A DNA stretch of 60,953 nucleotides from an uncultured Paenibacillus sp. (GCA_937895345.1 CALAWP010000048.1:1-60953); one strand, 5' to 3'; shown: positions 17,454 through 25,754, numbered from the stretch's first letter. Notes: generated by a model from the letters alone, not told the origin. Translations and numbers: made by a program.

Positions 17454-18976
17454 GTCTGTACCTCCTCTGCCGGTACGCCGGCCATCATCAGGCCGATTTC
17501 GTTTTCATTCGTTTCGGAAGCGTTCACGATTCCGATCAGCTGCCCGTTGTTCACGACCGCGATCCGGTCGGACACATTCAATATTTCGTCGAGCTCAAGG
17601 GATACGAGCAGAACGGCATTGCCCTTGTCCCGATGCTCGATCAGTCTGCGATGGATGTATTCGATCGAGCCTACATCGAGTCCGCGGGTCGGCTGAACGG
17701 CGATTAGAAGCGCGGGATTTTGCTCGATTTCGCGTCCGATAATCGCCTTTTGCTGATTGCCGCCGGACAGAGACCTTGCAATGGATACGGCTCCTTGACC
17801 CGAACGGACGTCAAAGCTTTTTAATATTTGCTCCGAATATTTCCGGATAAACGATTTATTGAGCAAGCCCCTCTTGGAAAACGGAGGAAGATAATAGTTT
17901 TCGATAATCATGTTCTCTTCAAGCGTATAATCGAGAACGAGTCCCCGCTTCTGACGATCCTCGGGGATATGGCCGATGCCTTTAGCTATTCGCTGCCGAA
18001 TGCCAAGCTCGGCGATGCTGTCGCCCTTGAACAGAATGCTGCCGGATTCCACGCGGGCCAATCCCGTAATCGCCTCGACCAGCTCGGATTGTCCGTTGCC
18101 TTCCACTCCGGCAATGCCGACAATTTCTCCGGCCCGCACCTCAAGGGAAAACGCTTTAAGCCCTTCGACTTTTTTGCTGTTCCTGACCGTCAGCCGATCC
18201 AGCTTCAATATCGTCTCGCCCGGCTTGCTTGCCTGCTTCTCCACCTTGAACGCGACGCTGCGCCCCACCATCATTTCGGCCATCTTTTGCTCGCTTGTGC
18301 TTGCCACTTCGACGGTGCCGATCGTCTTGCCTCTGCGAATGACGGTGCACCGGTCAGCCACCGCTTTAATTTCCTTCAGCTTGTGCGTAATCAGAATAAT
18401 CGACTTGCCTTCTGCGACCAGATTTTTCAAAATGACCTGCAGCTCGGCAATTTCCTGCGGCGTAAGCACCGCGGTAGGCTCGTCCAGTATTAACACATTT
18501 GCATCACGGTACAGCGTCTTAATAATTTCGACCCGCTGCTGCATGCCGACGGATATATCCTCAATTTTCGCATAGGGATCGACATTAAGGCCGTATCTGG
18601 CCGACAGTTCCTCGATTTTTCGCGCCGCCGTCTTCACATCGAGCATGCCGAAGCGGCCGATTTCGTTGCCGAGCATAATATTTTCGGTAACCGTAAAATT
18701 TTCGACCAGCTTAAAATGCTGGTGAACCATGCCGATGCCAAGCCTGTTCGCGACATTCGGATTGGCGATCTTCGTCTCCTTGCCGTCTACCTTAATAACG
18801 CCTCTATCGGCTTGATACATGCCGAACAGAATGCTCATTAACGTCGATTTGCCCGCACCGTTCTCGCCAAGCAGCGCATGGATTTCCCCTTTTCGAAGCT
18901 GCAGCGTAATGTCGTCATTGGCGACAACGCCGGGAAACTCCTTGCGGATATTTAGCATTTCCACAATATACTCCAT
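17450..18976 (-). CDS. nupO: Nucleoside ABC transporter ATP-binding protein (two ABC domains)
   Basis: The 508-residue ATPase contains two nucleotide-binding domains. The first has Walker A GENGAGKSTL at about residues 37-46 and Walker B VLILDEPTAVL. The second has GVEGNGQSELVEAI, a degenerate Walker A in which the usual lysine-serine is changed, SLSGGNQQKAIIGRE as signature, and LLIAVQPTRGLDVG. This asymmetry is normal for the sugar/nucleoside type. It energises uptake by the two permeases. AAAGGAG precedes the ATG, after a hairpin that separates it from the lipoprotein gene. Confidence 0.93.
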   Translation of the reverse strand: MEYIVEMLNIRKEFPGVVANDDITLQLRKGEIHALLGENGAGKSTLMSILFGMYQADRGVIKVDGKETKIANPNVANRLGIGMVHQHFKLVENFTVTENIMLGNEIGRFGMLDVKTAARKIEELSARYGLNVDPYAKIEDISVGMQQRVEIIKTLYRDANVLILDEPTAVLTPQEIAELQVILKNLVAEGKSIILITHKLKEIKAVADRCTVIRRGKTIGTVEVASTSEQKMAEMMVGRSVAFKVEKQASKPGETILKLDRLTVRNSKKVEGLKAFSLEVRAGEIVGIAGVEGNGQSELVEAITGLARVESGSILFKGDSIAELGIRQRIAKGIGHIPEDRQKRGLVLDYTLEENMIIENYYLPPFSKRGLLNKSFIRKYSEQILKSFDVRSGQGAVSIARSLSGGNQQKAIIGREIEQNPALLIAVQPTRGLDVGSIEYIHRRLIEHRDKGNAVLLVSLELDEILNVSDRIAVVNNGQLIGIVNASETNENEIGLMMAGVPAEEVQT

Positions 18977-19034
18977 AGAGGTTAAATCTCCTTTAACTCC
19001 CCGTATTGTAAAGAGTATCGCCTTTCCGCGAAAA

Positions 19035-19056
19035 GAGGCGGGGCAACCCCCGCCTC
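19035..19056 (-). terminator. Intercistronic hairpin between nupN and nupO
   Basis: GAGGCGGGG (19035-19043) and CCCCGCCTC (19048-19056) make a perfect 9-bp stem with a four-base loop, followed on the minus strand by TTTT. Partial termination or mRNA protection here would raise lipoprotein output over the membrane components, a common layout for ABC importers. Confidence 0.65.
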
Positions 19057-19071
19057 GCCTGTAGATGTCTA

Positions 19072-20199
19072 TTACTTGATCAAATCGCCTTGCTCGGACG
19101 AAACTTTGATTTCTCCGCTCTTCAGCTTCGCGAAGACGTCGCCAACCGTCTTCACCGTTTCTTCGCTCAGGTTAGGATTCTCTTCCGGAAGTCCTATGCC
19201 GTCGTTCGTTGCGTCGAGCACAAGCGTCTGGCCGCCGGGGAAGCTGCCTTCCGTTTCGGCTTTTATCAGATCGTACGCCGCATGGTCGATCTTCTTCATG
19301 GCCGATGTCAGAATGATGGACTTGCCTTCCTCATAGACGCCGTCGTCGTATTGGTCAACGTCAACGCCGACAATCCATACTTCCTGGCCTTTGGAGGCCC
19401 GGTTTTTCGCTTCGGCGATGGAGCCTACGCCTACGCCGCCTGCCGCCGTAAAGACGACGTTGACGCCGCTGTCGTACATTTGGGCCGCCAATTGGCCGCC
19501 TGCCGCAGCATTGGTGAAGGTTCCCTCGTAGACGACATGCTCAGGGCTGATGGTCAAATTCGTGCCCAGATTGTCATTGGCGTATTTCAAGCCTTGCTGA
19601 AAGCCCCAGTTGAATTTCTGAACGGCCGGAATTTCCATGCCGCCGATAAAGCCTGCTTTTCCTTCTTTCAACTCCAAAGCGGTTGCAACGCCTGCCAGAA
19701 ATCCGGACTCATGCTCCGCAAAGAAAACGGAAACCGTATTTTCTTTGACGACAGGGTTGAAGTCTCCCGAATGCGGATTGCCGTCGAGAATGACGAATTT
19801 GGCATCCGTATATTTATCTTGGGCATGGAAAATCGCCGTTTCGAATTTAAAGCCCGGCGTTATAAGAAACTTGAATCCCGCATCGTAGAGATTGCCGATT
19901 TCCTTCAAGTAATCCGCTTCCGTCTCGCCTGCCGGCTGCAAATATTTGGTTTGCACGCCCAGCTCTGCTTTAGCCTGCTGGATGCCTTCCCAAGTGCCTT
20001 GGTTAAACGATTTGTCGTCAATCGTTCCCGCGTCCGTTACCATGCCGACCTTCAGATCGGACTTCTTCACGTCGCTTCCTTCATTGCCGCCGGCGTCGCC
20101 GCTGCCGCCTCCGTTGCCGCCTCCATTGCCGCCGCCGCAAGCAGCTGCCAGCATCATGACCAGCATGATAACCATTGTCAGCATTGCACTTCTTTTCAT
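19072..20199 (-). CDS. nupN: BMP family nucleoside-binding lipoprotein
   Basis: The 375-residue substrate-binding protein has a lipoprotein signal ending LAAAC with the lipidated Cys21, then a Gly/Asn-rich spacer. The mature part starts KVGMVTDAGTIDDKSFNQGTWEG, the signature of the Bmp/PnrA (Med) purine-nucleoside receptor family, and has FITPGFKFE-like and VVFTAAGGVGVGSIAEA segments. It captures nucleosides outside the membrane for the NupOPQ importer. It is the first gene of the operon and has a clear promoter at 20324-20352. Confidence 0.92.
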   Translation of the reverse strand: MKRSAMLTMVIMLVMMLAAACGGGNGGGNGGGSGDAGGNEGSDVKKSDLKVGMVTDAGTIDDKSFNQGTWEGIQQAKAELGVQTKYLQPAGETEADYLKEIGNLYDAGFKFLITPGFKFETAIFHAQDKYTDAKFVILDGNPHSGDFNPVVKENTVSVFFAEHESGFLAGVATALELKEGKAGFIGGMEIPAVQKFNWGFQQGLKYANDNLGTNLTISPEHVVYEGTFTNAAAGGQLAAQMYDSGVNVVFTAAGGVGVGSIAEAKNRASKGQEVWIVGVDVDQYDDGVYEEGKSIILTSAMKKIDHAAYDLIKAETEGSFPGGQTLVLDATNDGIGLPEENPNLSEETVKTVGDVFAKLKSGEIKVSSEQGDLIK

Positions 20200-20247
20200 C
20201 CCGACTCAACCCCTATTTCATTTTTTTCTGATACCTGCTTCCGACTT

Positions 20248-20259
20248 GAACAATAGTTC
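20248..20259. promoter_or_regulatory. Palindrome GAAC-AATA-GTTC in the nup leader
   Basis: A 4-4-4 inverted repeat sits 49 bases upstream of nupN, downstream of the promoter. TTGAA/TTCAA half-sites also overlap the -10 (20321-20326). DeoR of Bacillus subtilis uses ATTGAA-TTCAAT half-sites, so this leader could hold DeoR sites. The GAAC-N4-GTTC form also resembles an SOS box. Assignment is uncertain. Confidence 0.3.
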
Positions 20260-20323
20260 GTCCATTCCATGAGGGATGAACATTTGTAAAAAGCGAAAAG
20301 CGTCATTTGTTTATCCCATCTTC

Positions 20324-20352
20324 AATATAATTCGGAATGCGAGCTTTGTAAA
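20324..20352 (-). promoter_or_regulatory. Predicted sigma-A promoter of the nup-deo operon
   Basis: On the minus strand TTTACA (20352-20347) and TATATT (20329-20324) are spaced by 17 bases; each differs from consensus at one position. It lies about 125 bases upstream of nupN. Confidence 0.75.
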
Positions 20353-20491
20353 CCATTTGCAAACAAGCTGTCGAATTTTTTGTATGTACTGGCCGATTTT
20401 TGCTTTCATAATTGTTTAAATTACACATCTATAGCTTGCCTGTTCCACAAACGGATTATCCCGCAGGCGGCAGCGAATTCAACCGGCAAGC
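20353..20491. other. Gene-free part of the 20.2-20.6 kb gap
   Basis: Between the nup promoter and the terminator of the IDEAL gene I see no gene, repeat or recognisable site. Confidence 0.4.
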
Positions 20492-20518
20492 AAAAAAAGC
20501 CGCGCTTCCGCACGGCTT
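20492..20518 (-). terminator. Rho-independent terminator downstream of the IDEAL-domain gene
   Basis: AAGCCG (20497-20502) and CGGCTT (20513-20518) form a stem followed on the minus strand by a run of seven T. Confidence 0.75.
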
Positions 20519-20632
20519 TATCATCGGTATATTTTATGGCGGCAAATCTCCTGGCAACGCGGCAGCCCGGCCATCGTAAAAGTCATTGCGCCAAACCGCA
20601 CCTGCGCCGGGGACGATTTGGCGCTGCTCGCT

Positions 20633-21001
20633 TTATACAAATTTTCCTATCCGATTGACAGGCGCGAAGCGTGGACCTGCATTCTCCCTGCTCCCGGTTG
20701 CAGACGGCCGGCCAGTCTTCCGTCCTTCCGTCAATTCCATAAACCATGCCTTGTCTCCGGTCGCCAAGGCCAAATCGATAACGTCGTCAATCTGTTCGTT
20801 GTCCGCGAACGATGCTGCCGGCACCGGTTTAATCCCGGCTATGCGCAACGAAGCCTTCCGCCCAACGCGCTCCTCGTTATCCGATTGGACCACATGAACG
20901 GCCGCTACGCCATTCATGCTGTCGATCTCCTCTACGAAACCAAAAATCATCTCGTCATCCTTCGTTTTCCCTTGCACCCAGTCGCTGATTTTCATCTTCA
21001 T
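20633..21001 (-). CDS. IDEAL domain-containing small protein
   Basis: This 122-residue soluble protein begins MKMKISDWVQGKTKDDEMIFGFVEEID and contains IDLALATGDKAWFMELT at about residues 80-96, matching the IDEAL domain (PF08858) known from the ComK C-terminus and small Bacillus proteins. The N-terminal half looks like a small beta domain. The C-terminal tail is basic and probably disordered. Function is unknown; the domain is usually a regulatory or protein-interaction module. The ATG at 21001 was chosen because a G-rich stretch (AAGGGGCGG) precedes it; an ATG two codons later is also possible. Confidence 0.7.
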   Translation of the reverse strand: MKMKISDWVQGKTKDDEMIFGFVEEIDSMNGVAAVHVVQSDNEERVGRKASLRIAGIKPVPAASFADNEQIDDVIDLALATGDKAWFMELTEGRKTGRPSATGSRENAGPRFAPVNRIGKFV

Positions 21002-21302
21002 CTTCGCACACCGCCCCTTCGAAACGTTGAAATGGATTAAGACGTCCAACTGTAACCTCTTTCTATACACTTCGTATTAAAAAAAAGGGCCTTTCGCTAA
21101 ACTGCAGCCGCTGCTTCGAGGTTATAACCGTTTTTCGTACGTGATGCAACAAGACCGTCGAACTTTGGCTGCTGCTTTTGAAGCTTTACTGTAATTATGA
21201 GTATTACAGTTCAATTTGTCAAGTATCATTCCTATGCGCCATATGCTTTTCCGCCGCAGATTGTCCATCGGCCATCTGCGGCGGCTCTTCCTTCGCTTAC
21301 CT
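21002..21302. other. Intergenic stretch with a strong hairpin and no gene
   Basis: The only structure seen is CCGCCGCAGAT (21251-21261) pairing with ATCTGCGGCGG (21274-21284), an 11-bp perfect stem. It lies past the PDZ-Lon stop on the minus strand but lacks a T-run there, so it may be a Rho-independent-like or mRNA-stabilising hairpin. No gene is supported. Confidence 0.5.
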
Positions 21303-22688
21303 TTACCGTTCGGCCAGCCATGCCAAAATGTCGTCGATATGGCCGACGGGCACGACGTTCAGCCCGGGCGCCGCCTCCTTGGCGGCGTCCGCTCCGGCCG
21401 ACGGCACGAAGAAAACGTCCGCCGCCGTGCGGCTGACCGCGTAAGCCTTCTGCGGGATGCCGCCGACCATGCCGATCGAGCCGTCGGTCTCGATCGTGCC
21501 CGTCCCCGCCACGCGAAGCCCGTTCGTGACGCCGCCGGGGGTGAGCTGGTCGATCAGCGCCAGCGTCAGCATCGCGCCGTGCGACGGGCCGCCGATATGG
21601 GCCATGTACGTGTCGTATTGTATGTCCCGAGGCACGTCCAGACTTACGTCCGTCTGCACCGACACGCCGAACACCGCCCGCGCGGGGTCCTGCTCCGAAG
21701 GCGCCGTCGCCACGGACGTCTCCAGCTCGGCTTTGTCTCGGACCAATCGGACGGCCACCTCCTGCCCCGGCTTGACGCGCTCCGTCATATAGGCAATCAT
21801 GTCCGCGGCGGAACGGATTTCCCGGCCGTCCAGCCCCGTAATGACGTCGCCAGCCCGAAGCGTCCCGTCCGCCGGTCCGTCCTTGACGATCGCCACAATT
21901 TTGACGCCTTGTTCGACAACCCCTTGTCCGATTCCAGCTTTCTCCATCGCGATCGCGGCGGCCACCTCATTTGCGTCCCGCTTCATCGCCGTCACTTGCG
22001 AATACGCGACCGACAGCGGCGGCTCATCGTCCGGAATCGGCTCGAACCGGTACATCGGCAGCATTCGCGCGTACAGCCAGTCCGCCAGGACGGCCGGACG
22101 CTCGAATACGAGCACGCCGTCTACGATGCCGTGCGCGCTGCCGCCCGAAACGTGGGCGTAGCGGTTCATATTCATCGTCATGGCGGGATAGGTGACGCGA
22201 TAGCCCGTCGGATACGCCAGCGCCAGCAGCAGCGCCGCCGTTACCGCCGCAACCGTCAGGCTGCGCCGCGGCAGCCGCCGCTCCGGACGGCCGGCCGCGA
22301 TTTCGGTGGCGGTCAGGTCGGCAAACAGCAGCAGCGCCGCCGCGGCCGTTAGTCCGAGCGGCAAGGCAGGCGACTGCTTGAACAGCCAGACGAAGACGGC
22401 CGCGCTCAAGGCGGCGGCGGCGCCCAAGCCGCGAATCGCCAGCAGCCATGCCGGAGCTCCTTCCGCCTTGAACGTGCGAAGGAACGCTCCGGCCGCCCAC
22501 AAAGCGGGCACGACCGACAAGGCATAATACAAATAATCGATCCATTCGATCCATTGCATGCCGCCTTCCGTCTCCAGCGGAGCCGGAAGCCAGATCAGCT
22601 CTGCGGCAGCCGTAAACAGCACCGCCCCGGCAATGCCGGCATAATACGGCCATTCTCCCCGTTTGTATCGTCTGACGTGCCTTTGCAA
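21303..22688 (-). CDS. Membrane-embedded PDZ-Lon (S16) protease
   Basis: The 461-residue protein has about four predicted N-terminal helices, a further membrane segment (about residues 140-160), a PDZ domain around residues 250-310 (DGPADGTLRAGDVITGLDGREI) and a C-terminal Lon-type protease domain. The Ser-Lys dyad is visible as GGPSHGAML with Ser369 and GGIPQKAYAV with Lys414. PDZ plus Lon is the architecture of YlbL/SepM, a single-pass secreted-side protease, but those lack the extra N-terminal helices. It should cleave extracytoplasmic peptides or proteins; the target is unknown. GGAGG lies upstream. Confidence 0.82.
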   Translation of the reverse strand: MQRHVRRYKRGEWPYYAGIAGAVLFTAAAELIWLPAPLETEGGMQWIEWIDYLYYALSVVPALWAAGAFLRTFKAEGAPAWLLAIRGLGAAAALSAAVFVWLFKQSPALPLGLTAAAALLLFADLTATEIAAGRPERRLPRRSLTVAAVTAALLLALAYPTGYRVTYPAMTMNMNRYAHVSGGSAHGIVDGVLVFERPAVLADWLYARMLPMYRFEPIPDDEPPLSVAYSQVTAMKRDANEVAAAIAMEKAGIGQGVVEQGVKIVAIVKDGPADGTLRAGDVITGLDGREIRSAADMIAYMTERVKPGQEVAVRLVRDKAELETSVATAPSEQDPARAVFGVSVQTDVSLDVPRDIQYDTYMAHIGGPSHGAMLTLALIDQLTPGGVTNGLRVAGTGTIETDGSIGMVGGIPQKAYAVSRTAADVFFVPSAGADAAKEAAPGLNVVPVGHIDDILAWLAER

Positions 22689-22792
22689 CCGGCTTTCCTC
22701 CCTTTAGACGCAAACGGCTTGCACCCCCGTCAAAGACGGCGGCGCAAGCCCGTCTGCCGCTGCCTTGCAACCTGGCGGCCAATTTGTCTTAT

Positions 22793-23095
22793 TTACAACG
22801 TCCGTAAATAACGAAGCTCCTCCGCTCCGATGCCCCGATCCTTAGCCTCGCCTCTTTCGACTTCGGCGATATGCTGAAGCCATGCGGCAGGCGAATATCC
22901 TTCGCGCTTGGCGCGGTCCAGCAGGCTCGCGTAATGGTTGCACGGCTCGTAGCCGCCCAGCCGGCGGACGACGGCGATGTAGTCGGCGACCAGCTCGCGC
23001 GCCTCGCCCGCCGCATAGCCGTATTCCTTCCCCAGCGCTTCTACGATGCCCCGTTCATACAGACTGAGTCTTACCCGCGTCTTGGGCTTTTTCAT
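22793..23095 (-). CDS. Small hypothetical protein overlapping the DUF3990 gene
   Basis: A 100-residue, mostly helical protein starting MKKPKTRVRLSLYERGIVEALGKEYG with conserved-looking ARELVADYIAVVRRL and YSPAAWLQHIAEVERG. I do not recognise a named family. It starts inside the last 41 bases of the DUF3990 gene and so is almost certainly cotranslated with it. The ATG at 23095 is preceded by GGAGGTAGGTGG. An overlapping small helical protein beside an ADP-ribosyltransferase-like protein is what a toxin-antitoxin pair would look like, but the family is not identified, so this is inference. Confidence 0.7.
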   Translation of the reverse strand: MKKPKTRVRLSLYERGIVEALGKEYGYAAGEARELVADYIAVVRRLGGYEPCNHYASLLDRAKREGYSPAAWLQHIAEVERGEAKDRGIGAEELRYLRTL

Positions 23096-23669
23096 ACAAC
23101 CACCTACCTCCTGCATAGACATGATAGCCAATCAGCCGGATGTGCGGCTCCCATCGTTCCGAGCAAAATACGACCTGGTTGCCCAGCCGGAGCGAATCGA
23201 GCCTCCGCCCTTTGCGGGAACGTACAATTTGATCGTAAAACCATTGTTCATCCTCATTTAATTGTACTGCTTGATGCACGATTTTGCCAGTGTCATTGTC
23301 CGCCATCGGACCAATAATGATGTCGGGATGTCTCTCGCACGGGTCGGCCCCCTTGACGGCCGTTATCCGATGTTTGTACACGAATGCGCCCCATACCGGC
23401 GAATCCGACAGAAACAGCAGCGGAATCATGTCCGGCGGAACGCTTGTCAATTCAAGCACGAGCACGCACGGCTTGCCGCCGTCCCAGCTTTCCTTCGCCG
23501 TCTTGTGCGCCCACTGCCGGGCCTGCGCGACGGATATCGTCGTATAGAACCCTTCGCCGAAGTCGCGTCCCGGCTTCCAGTACCGCGCATCCAGAAGCCT
23601 CTTGCGGAACGACTGCACCGTGCCGCTGGTCGTTCCGTGATACAACAGCTGAGGGGTTGTAATATCCAT
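23055..23669 (-). CDS. DUF3990 family protein (ADP-ribosyltransferase-like fold)
   Basis: The 204-residue protein begins with QLLYHGTTSGTV, then RDFGEGFYTTISVAQARQWA, PDIIIGPMADNDTG and QVVFCSE, the four blocks that define DUF3990. The His in YHGT, the Tyr in GFYTT and the Gln/Glu in QVVFCSE are placed like the H-Y-E/Q triad of NAD-using ADP-ribosyltransferases. A NAD-dependent modification of protein or nucleic acid is inferred from the fold only. No signal peptide is present. GAGGAGG precedes the ATG. It overlaps a small downstream gene. Confidence 0.8.
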   Translation of the reverse strand: MDITTPQLLYHGTTSGTVQSFRKRLLDARYWKPGRDFGEGFYTTISVAQARQWAHKTAKESWDGGKPCVLVLELTSVPPDMIPLLFLSDSPVWGAFVYKHRITAVKGADPCERHPDIIIGPMADNDTGKIVHQAVQLNEDEQWFYDQIVRSRKGRRLDSLRLGNQVVFCSERWEPHIRLIGYHVYAGGRWLYEKAQDAGKTQSV

Positions 23670-23800
23670 ATTCGATTTGCCTCCTCGAGGAGCCCAAGCG
23701 TAAACGGCTGACGCCGGCCTTTGGCGGCGCAGCTTACGTTTCGCGTCGATTTATCAGTCGGGTATGAAGATGAAGTATATTTACTTATTGGTGAACAAAC

Positions 23801-23829
23801 AACCCGGCACATGGAATCGATGCCGGGTT
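23801..23829 (-). terminator. Rho-independent terminator of the DUF1450 gene
   Basis: AACCCGGCA (23801-23809) and TGCCGGGTT (23821-23829) form a perfect 9-bp stem followed on the minus strand by a T-rich stretch. Confidence 0.65.
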
Positions 23830-23860
23830 CGTGGATGTTGGATTCAATTGTTGCCTGCCG

Positions 23861-24088
23861 CTATTTTTTCAAATGCATGAGAGCCTTCTCGATCGCTTCG
23901 TCTTCCGTCGAGCCTTTGACGTACCGCCCGTTAATAAATACGAACGCATAGCGGGCGCACGGTCCGCAATACGATTTGCAGCCGACGCGAATTTCCGAAT
24001 CCGGCGCAAGCTTCTCCAGCTTGGCGACGGCCGTCTTCATCCGCATGTGCTTGCATTTGTCGCATATTCTGATGTCGTTTTTGGCCAT
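23861..24088 (-). CDS. DUF1450 family protein (YuzB-like)
   Basis: The 75-residue protein carries ICDKCKHM near the start and GCKSYCGPCARYAFVFINGRYVKG in two pieces, the conserved cysteine-rich core of DUF1450. The spaced cysteines could bind a metal or an Fe-S cluster in a thioredoxin-like ferredoxin fold; no function is proven for the family. AGGA lies nine bases upstream of the ATG. It is the second of three short genes on this strand next to a HesB-like gene, which would fit an Fe-S theme. Confidence 0.8.
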   Translation of the reverse strand: MAKNDIRICDKCKHMRMKTAVAKLEKLAPDSEIRVGCKSYCGPCARYAFVFINGRYVKGSTEDEAIEKALMHLKK

Positions 24089-24122
24089 TGCCGATTATCC
24101 TGCCGATAAGCCCGAACGGAGC

Positions 24123-24425
24123 TTAATGGTCTCCATGATTGCCCTTGGACGGGTTCGTAACAGCGAAGCCTTCCTCCGGCACGTAAAAGTAATCGATGCG
24201 GACGCCGTCCAAGTAATCGTTGTCCTTCTCCAGAATGACATCGATGTCCTTGTCCGTCGAGACGACGACATCCTTCTCGGTAGGCTCGTCGATCGCCATG
24301 CCGTAATGGGCGTGGTCGCCGTGCGCGTGCGTGACGTAAATGCGCAGCTTCTTGCCCGCATGCTCCGGCTTATCCAGCTCCAGCTTGATCATTTTGGCGG
24401 CGTTGCGCGATATTTTGCATTTCAT
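24123..24425 (-). CDS. HesB/IscA-like protein
   Basis: This 100-residue protein has the beginning ISRNAAKMIKLELDKPEHAGKKLRIYV, as in HesB-like (A-type carrier) domains, followed by a His-rich segment THAHGDHAHYGMAID. It lacks the three conserved cysteines that bind Fe-S clusters in IscA, and ends in a His-containing NHGDH tail. It might bind metal through histidines; a role in cluster transfer is doubtful. The start at 24425 was preferred because AAGGAG lies upstream (13-base spacing); an in-frame ATG at 24470 has the ribosome binding site too close. Confidence 0.65.
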   Translation of the reverse strand: MKCKISRNAAKMIKLELDKPEHAGKKLRIYVTHAHGDHAHYGMAIDEPTEKDVVVSTDKDIDVILEKDNDYLDGVRIDYFYVPEEGFAVTNPSKGNHGDH

Positions 24426-24490
24426 GTCCGTTTGCCAGCTCCTTATGCCGAATGCCGATTGACCGGTCATTCCTTCTCAACTCACTGCAT

Positions 24491-24724
24491 TTACATTATA
24501 TTATACTTCCTCCCCATTCTTCGGGCAAACCATTCCGCAACAATCATCGTCACGGCGATATCGTCTATGGGAATAAAGGGAAGCGCATCGGGCAATACCC
24601 AGTACAAAGCGACGGGCACGACAAACAGCAGCTTGTCCGTCAAGGCGACGTGCCTTGATTTCAGCAGCCTGAAAATGAGCGAGAACGTATTTTTCCAATG
24701 TCTGAGCGACAGCAGCTTGCGCAT
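24491..24724 (-). CDS. DUF1232-like (YkvA family) small membrane protein
   Basis: A 77-residue protein with KLLFVVPVALYWVLPDALPFIPIDDIAVTMIVAEW in two hydrophobic halves; the PDALPFIPIDD arrangement matches the DUF1232 pattern LSPIDLIPDFIPVLGYLDD. It probably sits in the cytoplasmic membrane. Function unknown. The start at 24724 follows AAAGGCGG. Confidence 0.6.
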   Translation of the reverse strand: MRKLLSLRHWKNTFSLIFRLLKSRHVALTDKLLFVVPVALYWVLPDALPFIPIDDIAVTMIVAEWFARRMGRKYNIM

Positions 24725-24773
24725 CGAATCGCCGCCTTTCCTCCATGGCCGATTTTCGTTAGTATAACACAAC

Positions 24774-24803
24774 GACCCGGGTCCGCCGCTTCAGGCCCGG
24801 GTC
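24774..24803 (-). terminator. Hairpin downstream of the M14 peptidase gene
   Basis: GACCCGGG (24774-24781) and CCCGGGTC (24796-24803) form an 8-bp stem 40 bases past the peptidase stop; the following T-run is weak. Confidence 0.45.
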
Positions 24804-24842
24804 CAGTGCGCTTCCCCGACCTTCGGATAGGCCGGCGGCGGC

Positions 24843-25754
24843 TTACAGCGTCAGCGCTTCGAGCAGCAGCGGCCTCAATTCCGCGTAAATGCCGCCGAAT
24901 TGGCTCATCGGCAGCGGATTTTCGCCGCTGCCCGCTTCCACCGTAAAGCCCGGCCGCCTGAAGCGCAGAATGAACCAGTCCTTGTAGCCCGCGTCGCTGC
25001 CGCTCAGCTTGACGGCGGCATACCCGCTCGCCTGCGCCAGCCTTTCCGCCAGACCGGCCGCGCCGGCCGGCTCGAAATCCCGATAGTTCCAATAGATTTC
25101 CCGGCCTTGCGTGTGCAGCGAAACGACCGCATCGAAGCCCAGCCTCTCGGTCAGCCCGGCCAGCGCCGCCGCCTCCGGCTCGCTCAGCGGAGCGGGTCCC
25201 GGATAATCGCGCGGCGCGGGACCGGACGCTTCCCTTCGCTTGCATTCCTCGGTCCAAAAGGCGGGAAACTGGTCGTTCAGGTCGACGCCCCTTCGATTGG
25301 CCTTCCAGCCGCGGAACGACTCCCGGCCTCCGTTCCAGCGCATTAAATCCTCATACATCGGATCGTCTTCCTTCACGCCGTTCTGGGACAGCTCCACGCC
25401 GTCGGGATTGACCATCGGCACGGCCCACAGCGTGGCGCGCTCCAGCAGGCGGGTCGCCTGCCGGCCGCCGATGGTCCCCTGCGAGGCGTACGCCTCGCAC
25501 AGCTCCCCGATAAACCGCATCAGCAGCGCGGACGTAATCCATTCGTTGGCGTGCACGGAAGCGTTCATATGAATCCGCCTCGGGCCGGAGCCGCAGCGCA
25601 GCGCGACAAGAGGCTTGCCCATCACGCTGCGCCCGATCTCGTAGGACGACAGGAACGGATAAGCATCCGCAAGCTGCCGGCAGCGCTCCATCATCGCTTC
25701 ATACGTATACTTGTCCTCCGTCTCCATTCCCCCTGCCCCCGCTTTCGTCACCAT
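24843..25754 (-). CDS. M14 family zinc carboxypeptidase (gamma-D-glutamyl-peptidase-like)
   Basis: The roughly 303-residue enzyme has SVHANEW (zinc ligands His and Glu), PMVNPDGVELSQNG, ANRRGVDLNDQFPAFW, VSLHTQGREIYWNY (third zinc ligand His) and FTVEAGSGENPLPM with the catalytic glutamate. These are the marks of the M14 subfamily that includes gamma-D-glutamyl-L-diamino acid endopeptidase I of Bacillus. No signal peptide is evident, so it probably acts on muropeptides inside the cell or the sporangium. The start at 25754 follows GGTGG; an ATG at 25727 is an alternative. Confidence 0.85.
   Translation of the reverse strand: MVTKAGAGGMETEDKYTYEAMMERCRQLADAYPFLSSYEIGRSVMGKPLVALRCGSGPRRIHMNASVHANEWITSALLMRFIGELCEAYASQGTIGGRQATRLLERATLWAVPMVNPDGVELSQNGVKEDDPMYEDLMRWNGGRESFRGWKANRRGVDLNDQFPAFWTEECKRREASGPAPRDYPGPAPLSEPEAAALAGLTERLGFDAVVSLHTQGREIYWNYRDFEPAGAAGLAERLAQASGYAAVKLSGSDAGYKDWFILRFRRPGFTVEAGSGENPLPMSQFGGIYAELRPLLLEALTL

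Noticed and set aside
20248..20259. GAACAATAGTTC as a third SOS box
   Set aside because: It fits GAAC-N4-GTTC but lacks the GTAT centre of the other two and lies downstream of the nup promoter; more likely a DeoR-related or chance palindrome. Kept only as a low-confidence regulatory note.
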